A stretch of 64,000 nucleotides of DNA from Geoalkalibacter ferrihydriticus DSM 17813 (GCF_000820505.1 NZ_JWJD01000002.1:234669-298668), one strand, 5' to 3'; numbered from the stretch's first letter, positions 35,767 to 45,294 are shown. The notes: generated from the letters alone by a model not told the origin. Translations and numbers: made by a program.

Positions 35767-37940
35767 GAATCGCCGTCGTCGGCAACATCTCCTTGCGCCG
35801 CTGCGGGGGGAGCGCCTTCAAGGACGAAATCGATCTGGCGCCTCTCCACATCGACGTGTTCGACGCGCACCTGTATTTCGTCGCCGATCTGGAAAACGCG
35901 GCGCCCGTGCTCCCCGACCAGGCGATGCCGCTCTTCCTCGAAATGATAAAAATCGTCCCCCAGGGAGGAAACCCGGAGCAGACCTTCGAGAAAGAACTCC
36001 TTCAGCTCGACAAAAAGACCAAAGGCCTGAACACCGGAGATGATCCCGGCAAAACTTTCACCCTGGTGCTGCACCATGAACTGGCACTTCTTCAAAGCGA
36101 CGATATCGCGCTCGGCCTCCATGGCACGCCGCTCGCGCGCGGAGGTCTGTTCACCTATTTCGGGAAGCGTCTGCGCCAGGCGTTGTTTTTCATGCTCTGA
36201 CAAGCCTTTCTTGCCTAAGGCGCCGCGCAGGATGCGATGGACCACGAGATCGGGATAACGGCGGATGGGTGAAGTGAAATGGCAATAGTCGTGCGCGGCC
36301 AGACCGAAGTGTCCGACGTTTTCGGGTGAATAGCACGCCTGTTTCATGCCGCGCAGCATGACCTGATTGATCATGCGCTCCTCGGGGCGACCGGCAACCT
36401 GATCAAGCAACTGCTGCAGATCGCGCGGTGCCACCTGCCCCTGGCGCAACGACAGCTTAAGATTGAAGTGACTCAAAAACTCTTGGAACTGCTGCAATTT
36501 TTCGGCGGAGGGCGGTTCGTGCACGCGGTACAGAAGAGGGATTTCGCGCGCACTGAGAAACCCGGCCACCGCTTCGTTGGCCGCCAGCATGAATTCCTCG
36601 ACGAGGCGATGGGCAAAATAGCGCTCACCGCGCACGATATCCTCGATATTGCCCTGAAGATCCAGCACGATCTCGGCCTCGGGCAAATCAAAATCCAGGC
36701 TGCCACGCAGGCGGCGGCGTTCCTGGAGCCGTTCAGCCAGGGTCTTCATCACCTGAAGCGCGGGATAAACCTCACCCTGCCGACTGATCTCCTCGGTATC
36801 GCCCAGTTCGATCATGGCGCGCACCTGGGTGTAAGTAAGACGGGCGCGACTGCGGATCACCGCCGGATAAAATCGGCTCTCCAGGCGCACGCCCTCGGCG
36901 TCGAAGAGCATTTCCGCGGTCATGACCAGACGCTCGACGTCAGGATTGAGGGAACAGATGCCGTTGCTCAGATGCTCAGGCAACATGGGGATGCAGCGCC
37001 CGGGAAAATACACGCTGGTGCCGCGCACATAGGCTTCGCGGTCAATGATGCCGCCCTCGGTCACATAATGCCCGACATCGGCGATGGACACCCACAGGCG
37101 AATGCGTCCCTGGCCCTCGTCGCGTACCGCAACGGCGTCGTCAAAATCCTTGGCGGTTTCCCCGTCGATGGTGACAGTCAGCAAATCGCGCAGATCTTCG
37201 CGACCGCTGAATTCCTCCGGCAGAACTTCGCCGGGAATTTCTTCGGCCGCGGCAAGCACTTCGCCGGGAAAGCGATGCGGCAATCCATGCTGATGGATAA
37301 TGGTCAGCACCTCTACTTCGGGGTCACCGGGATCACCGAGCACCTCGATGATGGTTCCCTCGGGATTGCGGTTCTTGCTGGGAAAGGAATCGATGCGTGC
37401 GACCACGATTTGCCCGGATCGCGCCTTGCCGCGCGCATTGCGGGGAATGACGATATCCTGGCCCAGACGCGGATCGGAAGGTACCAGGTAGGCGAACTTG
37501 CGGGTCTGCTCGAAACGGCCGACCAGAGTCTGGTGGGCGCGCTGAACCACCCGCACAATGCGTCCTTCGGGCTTGTCGCTGCGAATGCCGCGCTCGGCCC
37601 GCACCAGGACCTGATCGCCATGCATGGCCTCGCGCGCGAATCGGGCCGGGATGAAAATATCCTTGCCTTCGGGCTCGCCGGTACTGACGAAGCCATAACC
37701 GTCGCGGTGCATGCTGATGGTGCCGGTGACCAGATTGACCTTGCGCGGCAGGGCATAGCGCCGTCCCTTGAGTTGCACCAGGATGCCGCGCTCCACCAGT
37801 TCGTCAAGATGGGCGAGGAGACGTTTTTTGTCGCGGCGACCCACGCCGAGATGGCGGGCGATTTCTTCAGGGGTCAGGGGGTGCCGCGCGTTTTTCTCAA
37901 AAAACTCAATAATACCCTCGACATTCAAAGCATCACTCAT
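35763..37940 (-). CDS. rnr: Ribonuclease R
   Basis: This 725-aa RNase II-superfamily exonuclease has an N-terminal winged helix (TPEEIARHLGVGRRDKKRLLAHLDELVERG), cold-shock domains ('GYGFVSTGEPEGKDIFIP'), and a catalytic RNB domain with the metal-binding Asp cluster in 'IDGETAKDFDDAVAV'. The later motifs 'YFPGRCIPMLPEHLSNGICSLNP' and 'HFGLAAHDYCHFTSPIRRYPDL' and a C-terminal S1 domain ('GVQAFGLFVELKEFFLEGLL') follow. It degrades structured RNA 3' to 5'. The start at 37940 follows AGGAGGG; a longer in-frame extension runs into the ParM-like gene. Confidence 0.96.
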   Translation of the reverse strand: MSDALNVEGIIEFFEKNARHPLTPEEIARHLGVGRRDKKRLLAHLDELVERGILVQLKGRRYALPRKVNLVTGTISMHRDGYGFVSTGEPEGKDIFIPARFAREAMHGDQVLVRAERGIRSDKPEGRIVRVVQRAHQTLVGRFEQTRKFAYLVPSDPRLGQDIVIPRNARGKARSGQIVVARIDSFPSKNRNPEGTIIEVLGDPGDPEVEVLTIIHQHGLPHRFPGEVLAAAEEIPGEVLPEEFSGREDLRDLLTVTIDGETAKDFDDAVAVRDEGQGRIRLWVSIADVGHYVTEGGIIDREAYVRGTSVYFPGRCIPMLPEHLSNGICSLNPDVERLVMTAEMLFDAEGVRLESRFYPAVIRSRARLTYTQVRAMIELGDTEEISRQGEVYPALQVMKTLAERLQERRRLRGSLDFDLPEAEIVLDLQGNIEDIVRGERYFAHRLVEEFMLAANEAVAGFLSAREIPLLYRVHEPPSAEKLQQFQEFLSHFNLKLSLRQGQVAPRDLQQLLDQVAGRPEERMINQVMLRGMKQACYSPENVGHFGLAAHDYCHFTSPIRRYPDLVVHRILRGALGKKGLSEHEKQRLAQTLPEIGEQTSARERRAMEAERDIVALKKCQFMVQHQGESFAGIISGVQAFGLFVELKEFFLEGLLRVSSLGDDFYHFEEERHRLVGEHGRRVFQIGDEIQVRVEHVDVERRQIDFVLEGAPPAAAQGDVADDGDS

Positions 37941-37956
37941 TGCGCAAAGACCCTCC

Positions 37957-38988
37957 TCAAGCGTTGATCTCGCCTTTGGCCCACAGGTGCCGACCGAATT
38001 TCCAGTAGCCCATGACATTGTTGAGCCGGGCGTCGCGATCCGACGCTAAGGGCAATACGTTACCCTGAATCAGAGGCAGCAGATAGGGTGCCAGCACAGC
38101 ACCCCCGCCGCCGGTAACGACAATGGTATCGACGTCCCAATCGTCGGCCCACAGACGCTCGACTTCGGCGGCCACGGCGGTGGCCAGCTGGTTGAACGCC
38201 TGCTCGACCGTATCGCGCAGATCGATTTCCTTGCCGCGAATCTTGATGGTTCCATTCTCAACGGCATCATAGAGGCGATAAAGTTCGACATTGATGCCGC
38301 TCTGCTCGCGCAATGCGTTGGCGATGGCGGTAAAGGCCTTGGCGATGCCCGAATCAGTGGTCCGGCTGCCGCGCTCGGAATAACGCATGCGATCGGAAAT
38401 CGTGTAATCCGAGGTGCGGAATCCCACGTCGACGATGCCGATCTTTTCGCGCACCAGACGCTTATCGCTCAACTCGCCGCTGTCATTGAGCATGGTGTTG
38501 AACAGCGACCCGAAAGGCTGAGGGATGATGCGCACCTTATTGACGTTGAGAGTTTTTTCAACTTTTTTCCCACCCACTTCCTGCACGACGATCTTGTGTT
38601 CGCCGGCCAGGGCGCGGGTCAACGCGTCTTTGTGCTGCCGGTAGTAGCCGATGGGCAGTCCGGTAACCAGGTTGATGGGCAGATAACTGCCGATAAGGCG
38701 CCCGGCGGCGGTCAGAGCCAGGGTGCGGGCAAAGCGCCCGACCAACTGCGCGGGATCGAGGGTGAAAAAGCGATTGCTGCTCTGGCGTTCGGCCAGTTCG
38801 CCGACGAAATAGCTTTTGCCGTCGACTTCGATGCGCAGATGCTCCTCGCCACCTTGGGTATTTTGCAGAATCTGCTCCTGAAACTGCAGTTCCGTGGCTT
38901 CGCCGAGCACCGATTTGAAGATCAGGGTATCGCGCCCGTTAGTTGCTTTGGTGAAGCCGAAACCGATGTCAACGCCAAGTATTTCCAC
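37957..38988 (-). CDS. ParM/Alp-like actin-family ATPase
   Basis: This 343-aa protein has the actin phosphate-1 motif ILGVDIGFGFTKATNGRDTLIFKSV, phosphate-2 motif KIGIVDVGFRTSDYTISD and the adenosine motif 'TIVVTGGGGAVLAPYLLPLI'. A conserved 'NLVTGLPIGYYRQHKDAL' block is typical of ParM/StbA-like proteins. Relatives segregate plasmids as filaments with a ParR adaptor. No ParR-like gene or centromere-type repeat is nearby, so it may have a chromosomal role. The GTG start at 38988 follows AGGAGG at 5 nt. It is followed 16 nt later by rnr. Confidence 0.85.
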   Translation of the reverse strand: MEILGVDIGFGFTKATNGRDTLIFKSVLGEATELQFQEQILQNTQGGEEHLRIEVDGKSYFVGELAERQSSNRFFTLDPAQLVGRFARTLALTAAGRLIGSYLPINLVTGLPIGYYRQHKDALTRALAGEHKIVVQEVGGKKVEKTLNVNKVRIIPQPFGSLFNTMLNDSGELSDKRLVREKIGIVDVGFRTSDYTISDRMRYSERGSRTTDSGIAKAFTAIANALREQSGINVELYRLYDAVENGTIKIRGKEIDLRDTVEQAFNQLATAVAAEVERLWADDWDVDTIVVTGGGGAVLAPYLLPLIQGNVLPLASDRDARLNNVMGYWKFGRHLWAKGEINA

Positions 38989-39048
38989 TCCAGCCTCCTC
39001 CAAAAGAAAAAAGAATCTAACCGCAAAAAAAGCTTTAACTGCACTTCA

Positions 39049-40407
39049 TCAGATCGGAAAATCGTCGACGGACTCGCCTTCGACGATGGGATTGATCACC
39101 AACCCGGTGAGCAGTTTTGGATAAAAATAGGTCGAATTCTGCGGCATCTTCTCGCCGGCATTGGCCACGTCGCGCACCTCGGACATGCGCGGCGGATTCA
39201 TAATGAAGGCCGCCTGAAACCGCCCCGACAGAACCGCGTCGAACGGATCGTCGAAATTTTTCACATAATCGAGGTGGGTCTGCTGCTCCTGGGCCTCGGC
39301 ACCGAGGTGCAGAAGATCCTCAAAAATCAGTCGGTGGAGGATGGAAACATCGAGGGTGCGAAGCGCCTTGGGGCTTTTGTCGTCGAAAAAGCGATCCATG
39401 AGAGCATCGTCCTTCAACCGCAGGTAATGCAGGGTTCCACCGCCGCTGAAAAAAGCCAGCACGTGCCCCTGTCGCCCTTTTTCCCTGAGTTTTTTCCGCA
39501 CCGTCTGGCGACCGGCCGAACTTTTCGGATCAACGTCGCTGCTTTCAATCTCGAAATACTCTTTCAGGCGATTGAGAAATTCGGCAGGATTGAAGCGCTC
39601 CAACCCCCTGAGAAGGCGATGAGTGGGAAAGATGAGCATTCCCTTGTCATCCATGTTGGAGAAGTACATGAGAACATAGTTGAACAACTCCTTGCCGGTG
39701 TAGTCGGGGTGTTTTTCGCGCATTTCGTTGCGATAGTTGATGGCGGTTTCGTAGCGGTGGTGCCCGTCGGCGATAAACAAGGGTTTGTTCTCGATGAGAC
39801 TTTGGGCCTTGGCGATGAGACTGGGATCCGTAACCTGCCACAGGCGATGCCTGACCCCATCGGCGTCGGTCACGGCCACATCGGGTACACGCTCGCGTTC
39901 CTTGCGATTGAGAGCCTCGAGAACGCAGCAACTGTCACCGTACAGGGTGAAAACCGGACTGAAGTTGGCACCGCAGGCGCGGATGAGTTTGAGACGGTCG
40001 GTCTTGAGGCCTGCCAGAGTTTTTTCGTGGGGTTTGACCACCCCGGAGGAAAAGTCTTCGATGCGGGTCAGCGCCATGAAGCCCTGACGAACGACGACAT
40101 CACCTTCTTCGAGGGGGTATTCCTGATCGTAGAGGTAAATGGAAGGCTCGGTATCGCGCACCAGGGTTTCATCATCGAGCCACTGACGAAAATCGCGCGC
40201 CGCGCGGGTATAACGGTTGTCGGTTTCGGTATCGTCGGCATTGTTGCGTCCGAGAATCAGGCGCACCACGTTGTGGGGATCACGGCGGTAGAGTTCTTCC
40301 TGGTCTACGGGCGAGATGACATCGTAGGGCGGAGCCACGACCAGATTGGGGTCGGTGATTTTCTTCAGGTTGTAGCGCAGCCCGCGAAAGGCAACGATCT
40401 TGGCCAT
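39049..40407 (-). CDS. DUF1015-family protein
   Basis: This 452-aa cytoplasmic protein matches the DUF1015 (Pfam) layout: N-terminal FRGLRYN with 'VVAPPYDVISPVDQEELYRRDPHNVVRLILG', 'IYLYDQEYPL', 'GFMALTRIEDFSSGVVKPHEKTLAGLKTDRLKL', and the central 'LFIADGHHRYETAINYRNEMREKHP'. The His-rich 'GHHRYET' resembles a ParB/sulfiredoxin-like active site, though the biochemical role is unknown. It starts a series with the actin-like gene (61-nt gap) and rnr. Upstream is a 7-bp tandem array. Confidence 0.88.
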   Translation of the reverse strand: MAKIVAFRGLRYNLKKITDPNLVVAPPYDVISPVDQEELYRRDPHNVVRLILGRNNADDTETDNRYTRAARDFRQWLDDETLVRDTEPSIYLYDQEYPLEEGDVVVRQGFMALTRIEDFSSGVVKPHEKTLAGLKTDRLKLIRACGANFSPVFTLYGDSCCVLEALNRKERERVPDVAVTDADGVRHRLWQVTDPSLIAKAQSLIENKPLFIADGHHRYETAINYRNEMREKHPDYTGKELFNYVLMYFSNMDDKGMLIFPTHRLLRGLERFNPAEFLNRLKEYFEIESSDVDPKSSAGRQTVRKKLREKGRQGHVLAFFSGGGTLHYLRLKDDALMDRFFDDKSPKALRTLDVSILHRLIFEDLLHLGAEAQEQQTHLDYVKNFDDPFDAVLSGRFQAAFIMNPPRMSEVRDVANAGEKMPQNSTYFYPKLLTGLVINPIVEGESVDDFPI

Positions 40408-40487
40408 CAGGGTCTCCTTGTGGGGGGATACCGTCTACGCACACAGCGCTCTATCCTAAACCCACACCCTGATGGGATCAAGTGTTA

Positions 40488-40522
40488 GTTGGTCCCTTGT
40501 CTCTGGTCCTTTGTCCCTGGTT
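40488..40522. repeat. Degenerate 7-bp tandem array upstream of the DUF1015 gene
   Basis: Five plus-strand units are GTTGGTC, CCTTGTC, TCTGGTC, CTTTGTC, CCTGGTT. The alternation of GGTC and TGTC in the units is regular. It lies about 80 nt upstream of the DUF1015 start. Confidence 0.78.
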
Positions 40523-40614
40523 TTTTTGTTTGCGGTTCGCTCTTGAAGTGGTGAGTTTTATTTCGCCCCAGCGTTCCGGCCTCATATCCCGCGCCGCGCT
40601 GATCCGTTCCATTC

Positions 40615-40642
40615 TTGACAGGCGCCAAATGGCGATTATGGT
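40615..40642 (+). promoter_or_regulatory. Sigma-70-type promoter with dyad in the spacer
   Basis: TTGACA (40615-40620), a 16-nt spacer and TATGGT (40637-40642) precede the CxxCxxxCC gene. The spacer contains the inverted repeat CGCCA-AA-TGGCG, which could be an operator. Confidence 0.55.
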
Positions 40643-40711
40643 TAGTTGCGAGCATTCAAAGACATAACGCGTCACCCCTGCCGGTTCTGCTTGGGGTCAA
40701 GGAGTCCTGCC

Positions 40712-41119
40712 ATGGATGAGTTCGTCAGCGATCCGTCGATCTGTGGTCAGTGCCGTGGGCTGTGCTGTCAGGGGCATCCCGGCGCCTATGGCGATCCGGG
40801 GCGCTTTCTGGCGCGTTTTTTTGCCCGCGATCAGATCGACATCACCTACCTGCGCTCCACCCTTCCCTTTCTCGGCATGGAATTGCGCGACCTGGCGGGT
40901 GTACCGGTTCCGGCGCCGCGTACCGGCCCCTGGGGCTGTGTTTACCTGGGGCCCGACGGCTGCCGGCTGGATCCAGCCGACCGGCCCGACCAGTGCCGGG
41001 CGTTGGTGCCCGATATCGACACCCTGATGGAGGGCGAAATCCGCTGTCGGCTGCCCGGCACCTTCGGCACCGGAACCCTCCGCGAAACCTGGCGACTGTT
41101 CTGGGGATTGGAGAGTTAA
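40712..41119 (+). CDS. YkgJ-type cysteine-cluster protein
   Basis: This 135-aa protein has an N-terminal ICGQCRGLCCQGHPG segment carrying the CxxCxxxCC pattern of the YkgJ/UPF0153 metal-binding family. Further Cys residues follow in 'WGCVYLGPDGCRLDPADRPDQCRALVP', a pattern consistent with a bound iron-sulfur cluster or zinc. The start follows AAGGAG at 7 nt. It stands alone between a promoter and a shared bidirectional terminator. Function unknown. Confidence 0.75.
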   Translation: MDEFVSDPSICGQCRGLCCQGHPGAYGDPGRFLARFFARDQIDITYLRSTLPFLGMELRDLAGVPVPAPRTGPWGCVYLGPDGCRLDPADRPDQCRALVPDIDTLMEGEIRCRLPGTFGTGTLRETWRLFWGLES

Positions 41120-41157
41120 ACATGAAGGGGCGCGGCATGCTGCGCCCCTTCATGTTT
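41118..41157. terminator. Bidirectional terminator between convergent genes
   Basis: A perfect 16-bp inverted repeat (AAACATGAAGGGGCGC and its complement) has an 8-nt centre, GGCATGCT. It starts in the plus-strand gene's stop codon and ends next to the pilY1 stop on the minus strand. Confidence 0.92.
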
Positions 41158-44100
41158 CTACCATTGCATCCAGTACACCGGGCTGATCATCCGTGCATCG
41201 AGAGCGTCCACCGTGTTCACGCGGTTACTCGAACTGATCATCATGGTCACGCGGCCGCTGGCATCGATGAGAGTCACGATGCCCGAAGGGATACCCTCGC
41301 CGATGACCTGCACCCGGTCGGAGCGTTTCAGGACATAGCCGTCTTCATGGGCGGCGCGCTCGTTGGCGCTGTCCCCGTCATTGCTCTTGTCGTTGTTGAT
41401 GATCGCCTCGCCGGTTCTGGCGTCCACCTGATAGACCCGGGAAGTACCGAGATTTCCGGGCTTGCAGGGATCCGGCGCGACATTCGTGTTGGGCGAATAA
41501 GTACTGAAGTAGGCGACGTTGTTGAAGACCGTGGAGGCCGCCAGAACTTTTTCGCCGGAATTTTCGTTGAGTTTGATGTACCAACCGTAGTTGGTCGAGG
41601 ACTTGAGCGCATCGAGGGTGCTGTCGATCAGGCTGGTATCACTGCTTTCCTGCAGTACGTTGGTGGTGACATCGACCAGGTGATTCTCGCTGATGTAGTC
41701 GGCGTAGGTCTGTCCGCGGTCATAAAGGGCATACAGACGATCCACCACATGGCGGTTGAGGGGATGCTCCCGATCGCCGGTGCCGAAATATAAAATCGGC
41801 ATGCCCTTATCGAAAACCACCGAGGGACGGTAGAAGATCTTACGGCCGTTGGTGCCGTCCTGACCCGCGTTGGAGCGAAAGATCATGCGCCCCGACCAGT
41901 GATTGGGATTGTTGCTGCCGACATCGAAGCGCCACATACGCCCGCCCGTGTCGCCGACATAGAGCCGATCGGCGAACCCATTGCCGTTAACATCGAGCAC
42001 GGCCACATCCGAAGGGAAGGAATAGGTCATATTGGGATTGGTCGAGGCATGGTAGGAAAGATGCCAGAGCAGATTGCCGCTGCCTTCGATGTTGGCGTCA
42101 TACTTGCCGTCCTGGCCCTTGACCAGACGCGCGACTTCGATGGCGAAGACGCCCCGCCCGCTCGGATTGACCCGCGGCCCCGACTCTTGGAAGGTGGCTG
42201 GCCTGGTTTTAAGGCCGCTGCCGAGATCGGCCAGAGTGATGTTGGTCGTGGCCGTGGTGTCGCCGGGGAAATTCTGTGTGTTGCCGTAACGCAGGTCCTC
42301 GTTCTGATCGTAGCCCCCGCCCAGAAAAGCCACGACCTTGATGTCCTCGCCGTGCTTGATGCGGGTCAGACGCGGCTGGCTCCAGGCCTGGCCCATCTCG
42401 GTATATTGACTGCGATCGAACTTGCTGACGAATTTCGGCGTTTCCGGATCGCTCACATCGAGAATGTAATAAGCACCCTTGGCGGCATCAGCCGCCAGGG
42501 TGTTGCTGCCTCCGCCGCGCCGCTGGCCGAAGACCAGCAGGACCCGGTCGCCGGCCAGGGGATCGATGACGCCGTCGTTGTTGCGATCATGCACATAAGC
42601 GGAAATGGGCGCATCGACAAAGGGCGTATGCAGGTTGTTGCGCAGATACTGCAAATCACCCAGCACATTGTCGGGAAGAAATGCCCAGGCCTCGCTGCCG
42701 TCGCAATCCCTGAAGGCGTGCAGGGCACCGCCGTTGGAGCCGACAAAAATATAGGACTTGTTAACGCCGCAGTTGCTTTCGTTGGTCTCGGTCATTGCAA
42801 AGGGCTCATAGCTGAACACCAGGGGCCGCGAGTGCAGAATATCGCCCATGACGTGTTCGCGCATCTCGTTGGTGATGCCGTTGCCGCTGTCATCGAAGGC
42901 GTCGCGGCCATGGACATAGTCGATGAGCAGATTGCGCTCGTCGGGATCCGTCAATTCGAGGACATCGGCGCTGACCAGGGTGTTGGTGGTCGCAAAGGCG
43001 TTGTGCGAATGGGTCAGATCCTTGGGCTGATTGGTCACCTGGGGCAGATAGGTGTAAATGTTGCGCGAGGTATTGAGTGAAAGCAAAGAGCCGGCACCGC
43101 CCTTGAGCACATCGCCGCCGTCGGCGTCATTGCTCCAGTAGGAGATGGAGGATGGCAGAAAATCGCCGGCGCTGACATCGCCTTGAATTTCCGCTTCTTC
43201 AATCGAGTAGGTGGCATCGTTACCGTACTTGTCCTTAAGTCGGTTGTCGGCGCCCACCTGATATTTCTTCAGATTGCCCAGCCAGTGATTCTCGTTCTGC
43301 GGTTTGAACAGGCCGAGATACACGCGATTGCCGCTGATGGTGCGGTTGGTGGTACTGGCCGGCACCACTGGGGCGACAAAAGAGGTGTCGACCTCGGCGA
43401 CAATACCGCTGAGGATATCACGCAGGGCGGCCTCCAGGTCTTCCGTTGAGTTGGCCAGTACATAGGTGCCGTTGCCGTGGTCCTTGTCGGTTGCGCGCTC
43501 AAGGTCGAGGGATTTGGTCAGAAACTGGATGACATTGGTGTTCACCCGCTGGATTTCCTGGGTATTGGGGCGGTGGTCGGTGTTGTACAAAAGATAGGCG
43601 CCATCCTCGGGGCCGACGATCCCGTCACCATTGAGATCGCCCAGCGCATTGGCCGTGGGCGAGGTCGGTGCGCTCGCTCCCGTGGTCAACACCACCACGT
43701 GGCTGACTTCGCACCAATGTTCGATGGGCGAGGGATAGGCCGGGCTGCGCGGTTGGCCGACGCGGGCGTTGCTGTCATATTGGCCACGGAAATATAGGCT
43801 GGCATCATAGAGGGCACCGGCAATAGGCTCATGGGTATTGCTCGAAACGTGTGCCAGGTTGATGATTTGCTGGCGCAGATTCTGGTAGTTTTCCTCCCCG
43901 GCGCTGCCATCAATTTCCTCTGTGCCGATGCGCGCCACCGGCGCCTTCACCCAGCCGCCGTCGTTGTTGTTGCCAAAGACCATGACGCCGACGTTGACCT
44001 GATTGCGCAGGGACTCGACAACCTGCAGCACCACCTCTCTGGTCACGTCGAAAATACTTGAAAGCATTTCCCAGGTCATCGTTCCATCTTCCACCGTCGC

Positions 44101-44730
44101 CCCGGCAGGCTCGGTCGGCCACTCAGGTGAACTGCCGCCGGAGGCACCGGCATTGAGACTGCGAAAGAGCAATTGCGTATTGCCCGGCGGATGAATGATT
44201 TGCCCGGCCGGGTAGGTGGTGTTGCTCTGCCATTCATTGATCACCGGTGTGGATTCAAGCTTGTTGACCAGATTACCCAGATAAAAATCTTTCTGATCGT
44301 TGTTTTTGTTGCTGCAATTGCCATCGCTGTTCAGACCACCCTTGAAAAAACCGTTGTGCAGGAGAAGCTGACGGGCGCCATGGGGATCGTCGCCACCACA
44401 GGACACCTTGAGGGAGCCATCACTGGCGGCCTGGATCCTGAGGTTCCAGGGCGAGCTGGGATTGTTGCGGAAATATACGCCGTTGGGCACATAAGGACCG
44501 GAATAAATCGTCTCCGAATCATAGGCCCCGGTGCCCGCTTTCTGATCGACCATGTTGCGGCTGTTGTTGATGAAAAACATGACGTTGGGCCGCACTTCGC
44601 CGCCTTCGTCGGCGCCGGCGTAGATGGCTGAATCGCCGAGATATTCATCGGGGGCGGCAAAACCTGCAGGAGGCACCGCAAGCAAAAGCACAAAACCAAA
44701 AATCAGTTGCGCGCATCTATCCTTCATCAC
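41158..44730 (-). CDS. pilY1: PilY1-like pilus tip protein with degenerate MIDAS (copy A)
   Basis: This 1,190-aa protein has a signal peptide (LIFGFVLLLAVPPAGFA) and a vWA-like N-terminal region. The metal-site motif is 'NVMFFINNSRNMVD' instead of DxSxS. A C-terminal PilY1 beta-propeller (about 640-1180) has a calcium loop, 'DRNNDGVIDPLAGDRVLLVFGQRRGGG', and blade motifs such as 'YVGDTGGRMWRFDVG' and 'PILYFGTGDREHP'. A dockerin-like 'DLNGDGIVGPEDG' lies near residue 370. PilY1 proteins sit at the pilus tip and govern extension or adhesion. It is the last gene of operon A (pilV-W-X-Y1) and its start overlaps pilX. Confidence 0.9.
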   Translation of the reverse strand: MMKDRCAQLIFGFVLLLAVPPAGFAAPDEYLGDSAIYAGADEGGEVRPNVMFFINNSRNMVDQKAGTGAYDSETIYSGPYVPNGVYFRNNPSSPWNLRIQAASDGSLKVSCGGDDPHGARQLLLHNGFFKGGLNSDGNCSNKNNDQKDFYLGNLVNKLESTPVINEWQSNTTYPAGQIIHPPGNTQLLFRSLNAGASGGSSPEWPTEPAGATVEDGTMTWEMLSSIFDVTREVVLQVVESLRNQVNVGVMVFGNNNDGGWVKAPVARIGTEEIDGSAGEENYQNLRQQIINLAHVSSNTHEPIAGALYDASLYFRGQYDSNARVGQPRSPAYPSPIEHWCEVSHVVVLTTGASAPTSPTANALGDLNGDGIVGPEDGAYLLYNTDHRPNTQEIQRVNTNVIQFLTKSLDLERATDKDHGNGTYVLANSTEDLEAALRDILSGIVAEVDTSFVAPVVPASTTNRTISGNRVYLGLFKPQNENHWLGNLKKYQVGADNRLKDKYGNDATYSIEEAEIQGDVSAGDFLPSSISYWSNDADGGDVLKGGAGSLLSLNTSRNIYTYLPQVTNQPKDLTHSHNAFATTNTLVSADVLELTDPDERNLLIDYVHGRDAFDDSGNGITNEMREHVMGDILHSRPLVFSYEPFAMTETNESNCGVNKSYIFVGSNGGALHAFRDCDGSEAWAFLPDNVLGDLQYLRNNLHTPFVDAPISAYVHDRNNDGVIDPLAGDRVLLVFGQRRGGGSNTLAADAAKGAYYILDVSDPETPKFVSKFDRSQYTEMGQAWSQPRLTRIKHGEDIKVVAFLGGGYDQNEDLRYGNTQNFPGDTTATTNITLADLGSGLKTRPATFQESGPRVNPSGRGVFAIEVARLVKGQDGKYDANIEGSGNLLWHLSYHASTNPNMTYSFPSDVAVLDVNGNGFADRLYVGDTGGRMWRFDVGSNNPNHWSGRMIFRSNAGQDGTNGRKIFYRPSVVFDKGMPILYFGTGDREHPLNRHVVDRLYALYDRGQTYADYISENHLVDVTTNVLQESSDTSLIDSTLDALKSSTNYGWYIKLNENSGEKVLAASTVFNNVAYFSTYSPNTNVAPDPCKPGNLGTSRVYQVDARTGEAIINNDKSNDGDSANERAAHEDGYVLKRSDRVQVIGEGIPSGIVTLIDASGRVTMMISSSNRVNTVDALDARMISPVYWMQW

Positions 44731-45275
44731 CCACCTCCCGTGGTTCGGAACAACGAATCGTCATCGTGCTTGAACAGGCGCACGACCTGGGTTTCCACAT
44801 CTTCGCGGCTGGCGCGCGGACCGTCCGCCGAAATGGAAATGAAATAGTAGTTGGCGCCGAAATCCGAGCCGTAGCGCGCCCGCAGCCGCAGGGGCATCTC
44901 ACCGGGACCGTCGTCGATGATTTCCCCGGCAAAAATTTCTCCGCCCCCGGAGGTCTTGCTGCTGCCGGCATTGATGTTGGCTTTATGTACGCCGCTGGTC
45001 AGATCAATGGATTGCCCCGCGGTCAGATTCAGCAGGATGTCGCGGGTCACGGCGTATTCCAGGCCGCGCTGGGTGGCGAAGAAGGCCTGCTGATTGGCCT
45101 GCTGGAAGCTTGCGGAATCGATCTGTCGATTGCTGGCGGTCCAGACCACCGCCCCAAGCACCGTCAGGATCAACAGCATGGAGACGGCCAATACCAGGGC
45201 CATGCCGCCCTGGTCTGTCAGCCGCTCATACACCCCCGGGCCCCGGTTGCATTTTTCTTTATTCAAATCACTCAT
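44727..45275 (-). CDS. pilX: PilX-like minor pilin (operon A)
   Basis: This 182-aa protein starts with a hydrophilic segment, then GGMALVLAVSMLLILTVLGAVVW, the PilX_N hydrophobic helix ('G-MALVLAVSMLLILT'). 'ANQQAFFATQRGLEYAVTRDIL' follows, the helix that in PilX/PilE leads into the globular domain. PilX and its partners prime pilus assembly and carry PilY1. A GAGG ribosome site supports 45275 over the ATG 3 nt upstream. Its stop overlaps pilY1. Confidence 0.82.
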   Translation of the reverse strand: MSDLNKEKCNRGPGVYERLTDQGGMALVLAVSMLLILTVLGAVVWTASNRQIDSASFQQANQQAFFATQRGLEYAVTRDILLNLTAGQSIDLTSGVHKANINAGSSKTSGGGEIFAGEIIDDGPGEMPLRLRARYGSDFGANYYFISISADGPRASREDVETQVVRLFKHDDDSLFRTTGGG

Positions 45276-45294
45276 CATGCCTCATGCCCCGTAA

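Larger units (their letters stand above)
40408..40711. other. Intergenic region between DUF1015 gene and CxxCxxxCC gene (divergent)
   Basis: This 304-bp region holds the minus-strand leader of the DUF1015 gene, a 7-bp tandem array (40488-40522), and a plus-strand sigma-70-type promoter (40615-40642). Nothing else coding is visible. Confidence 0.5.

Noticed and set aside
36468..37967. 499-aa plus-strand frame opposite rnr
   Set aside because: It lies entirely inside the RNase R coding region and has no recognisable motif or ribosome site.
38596..40488. 630-aa open frame on the plus strand, antisense to the ParM-like and DUF1015 genes
   Set aside because: It spans two well-supported minus-strand genes and the gap between them. 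Its protein shows no domain, and its composition is that expected from an antisense frame in GC-rich DNA.
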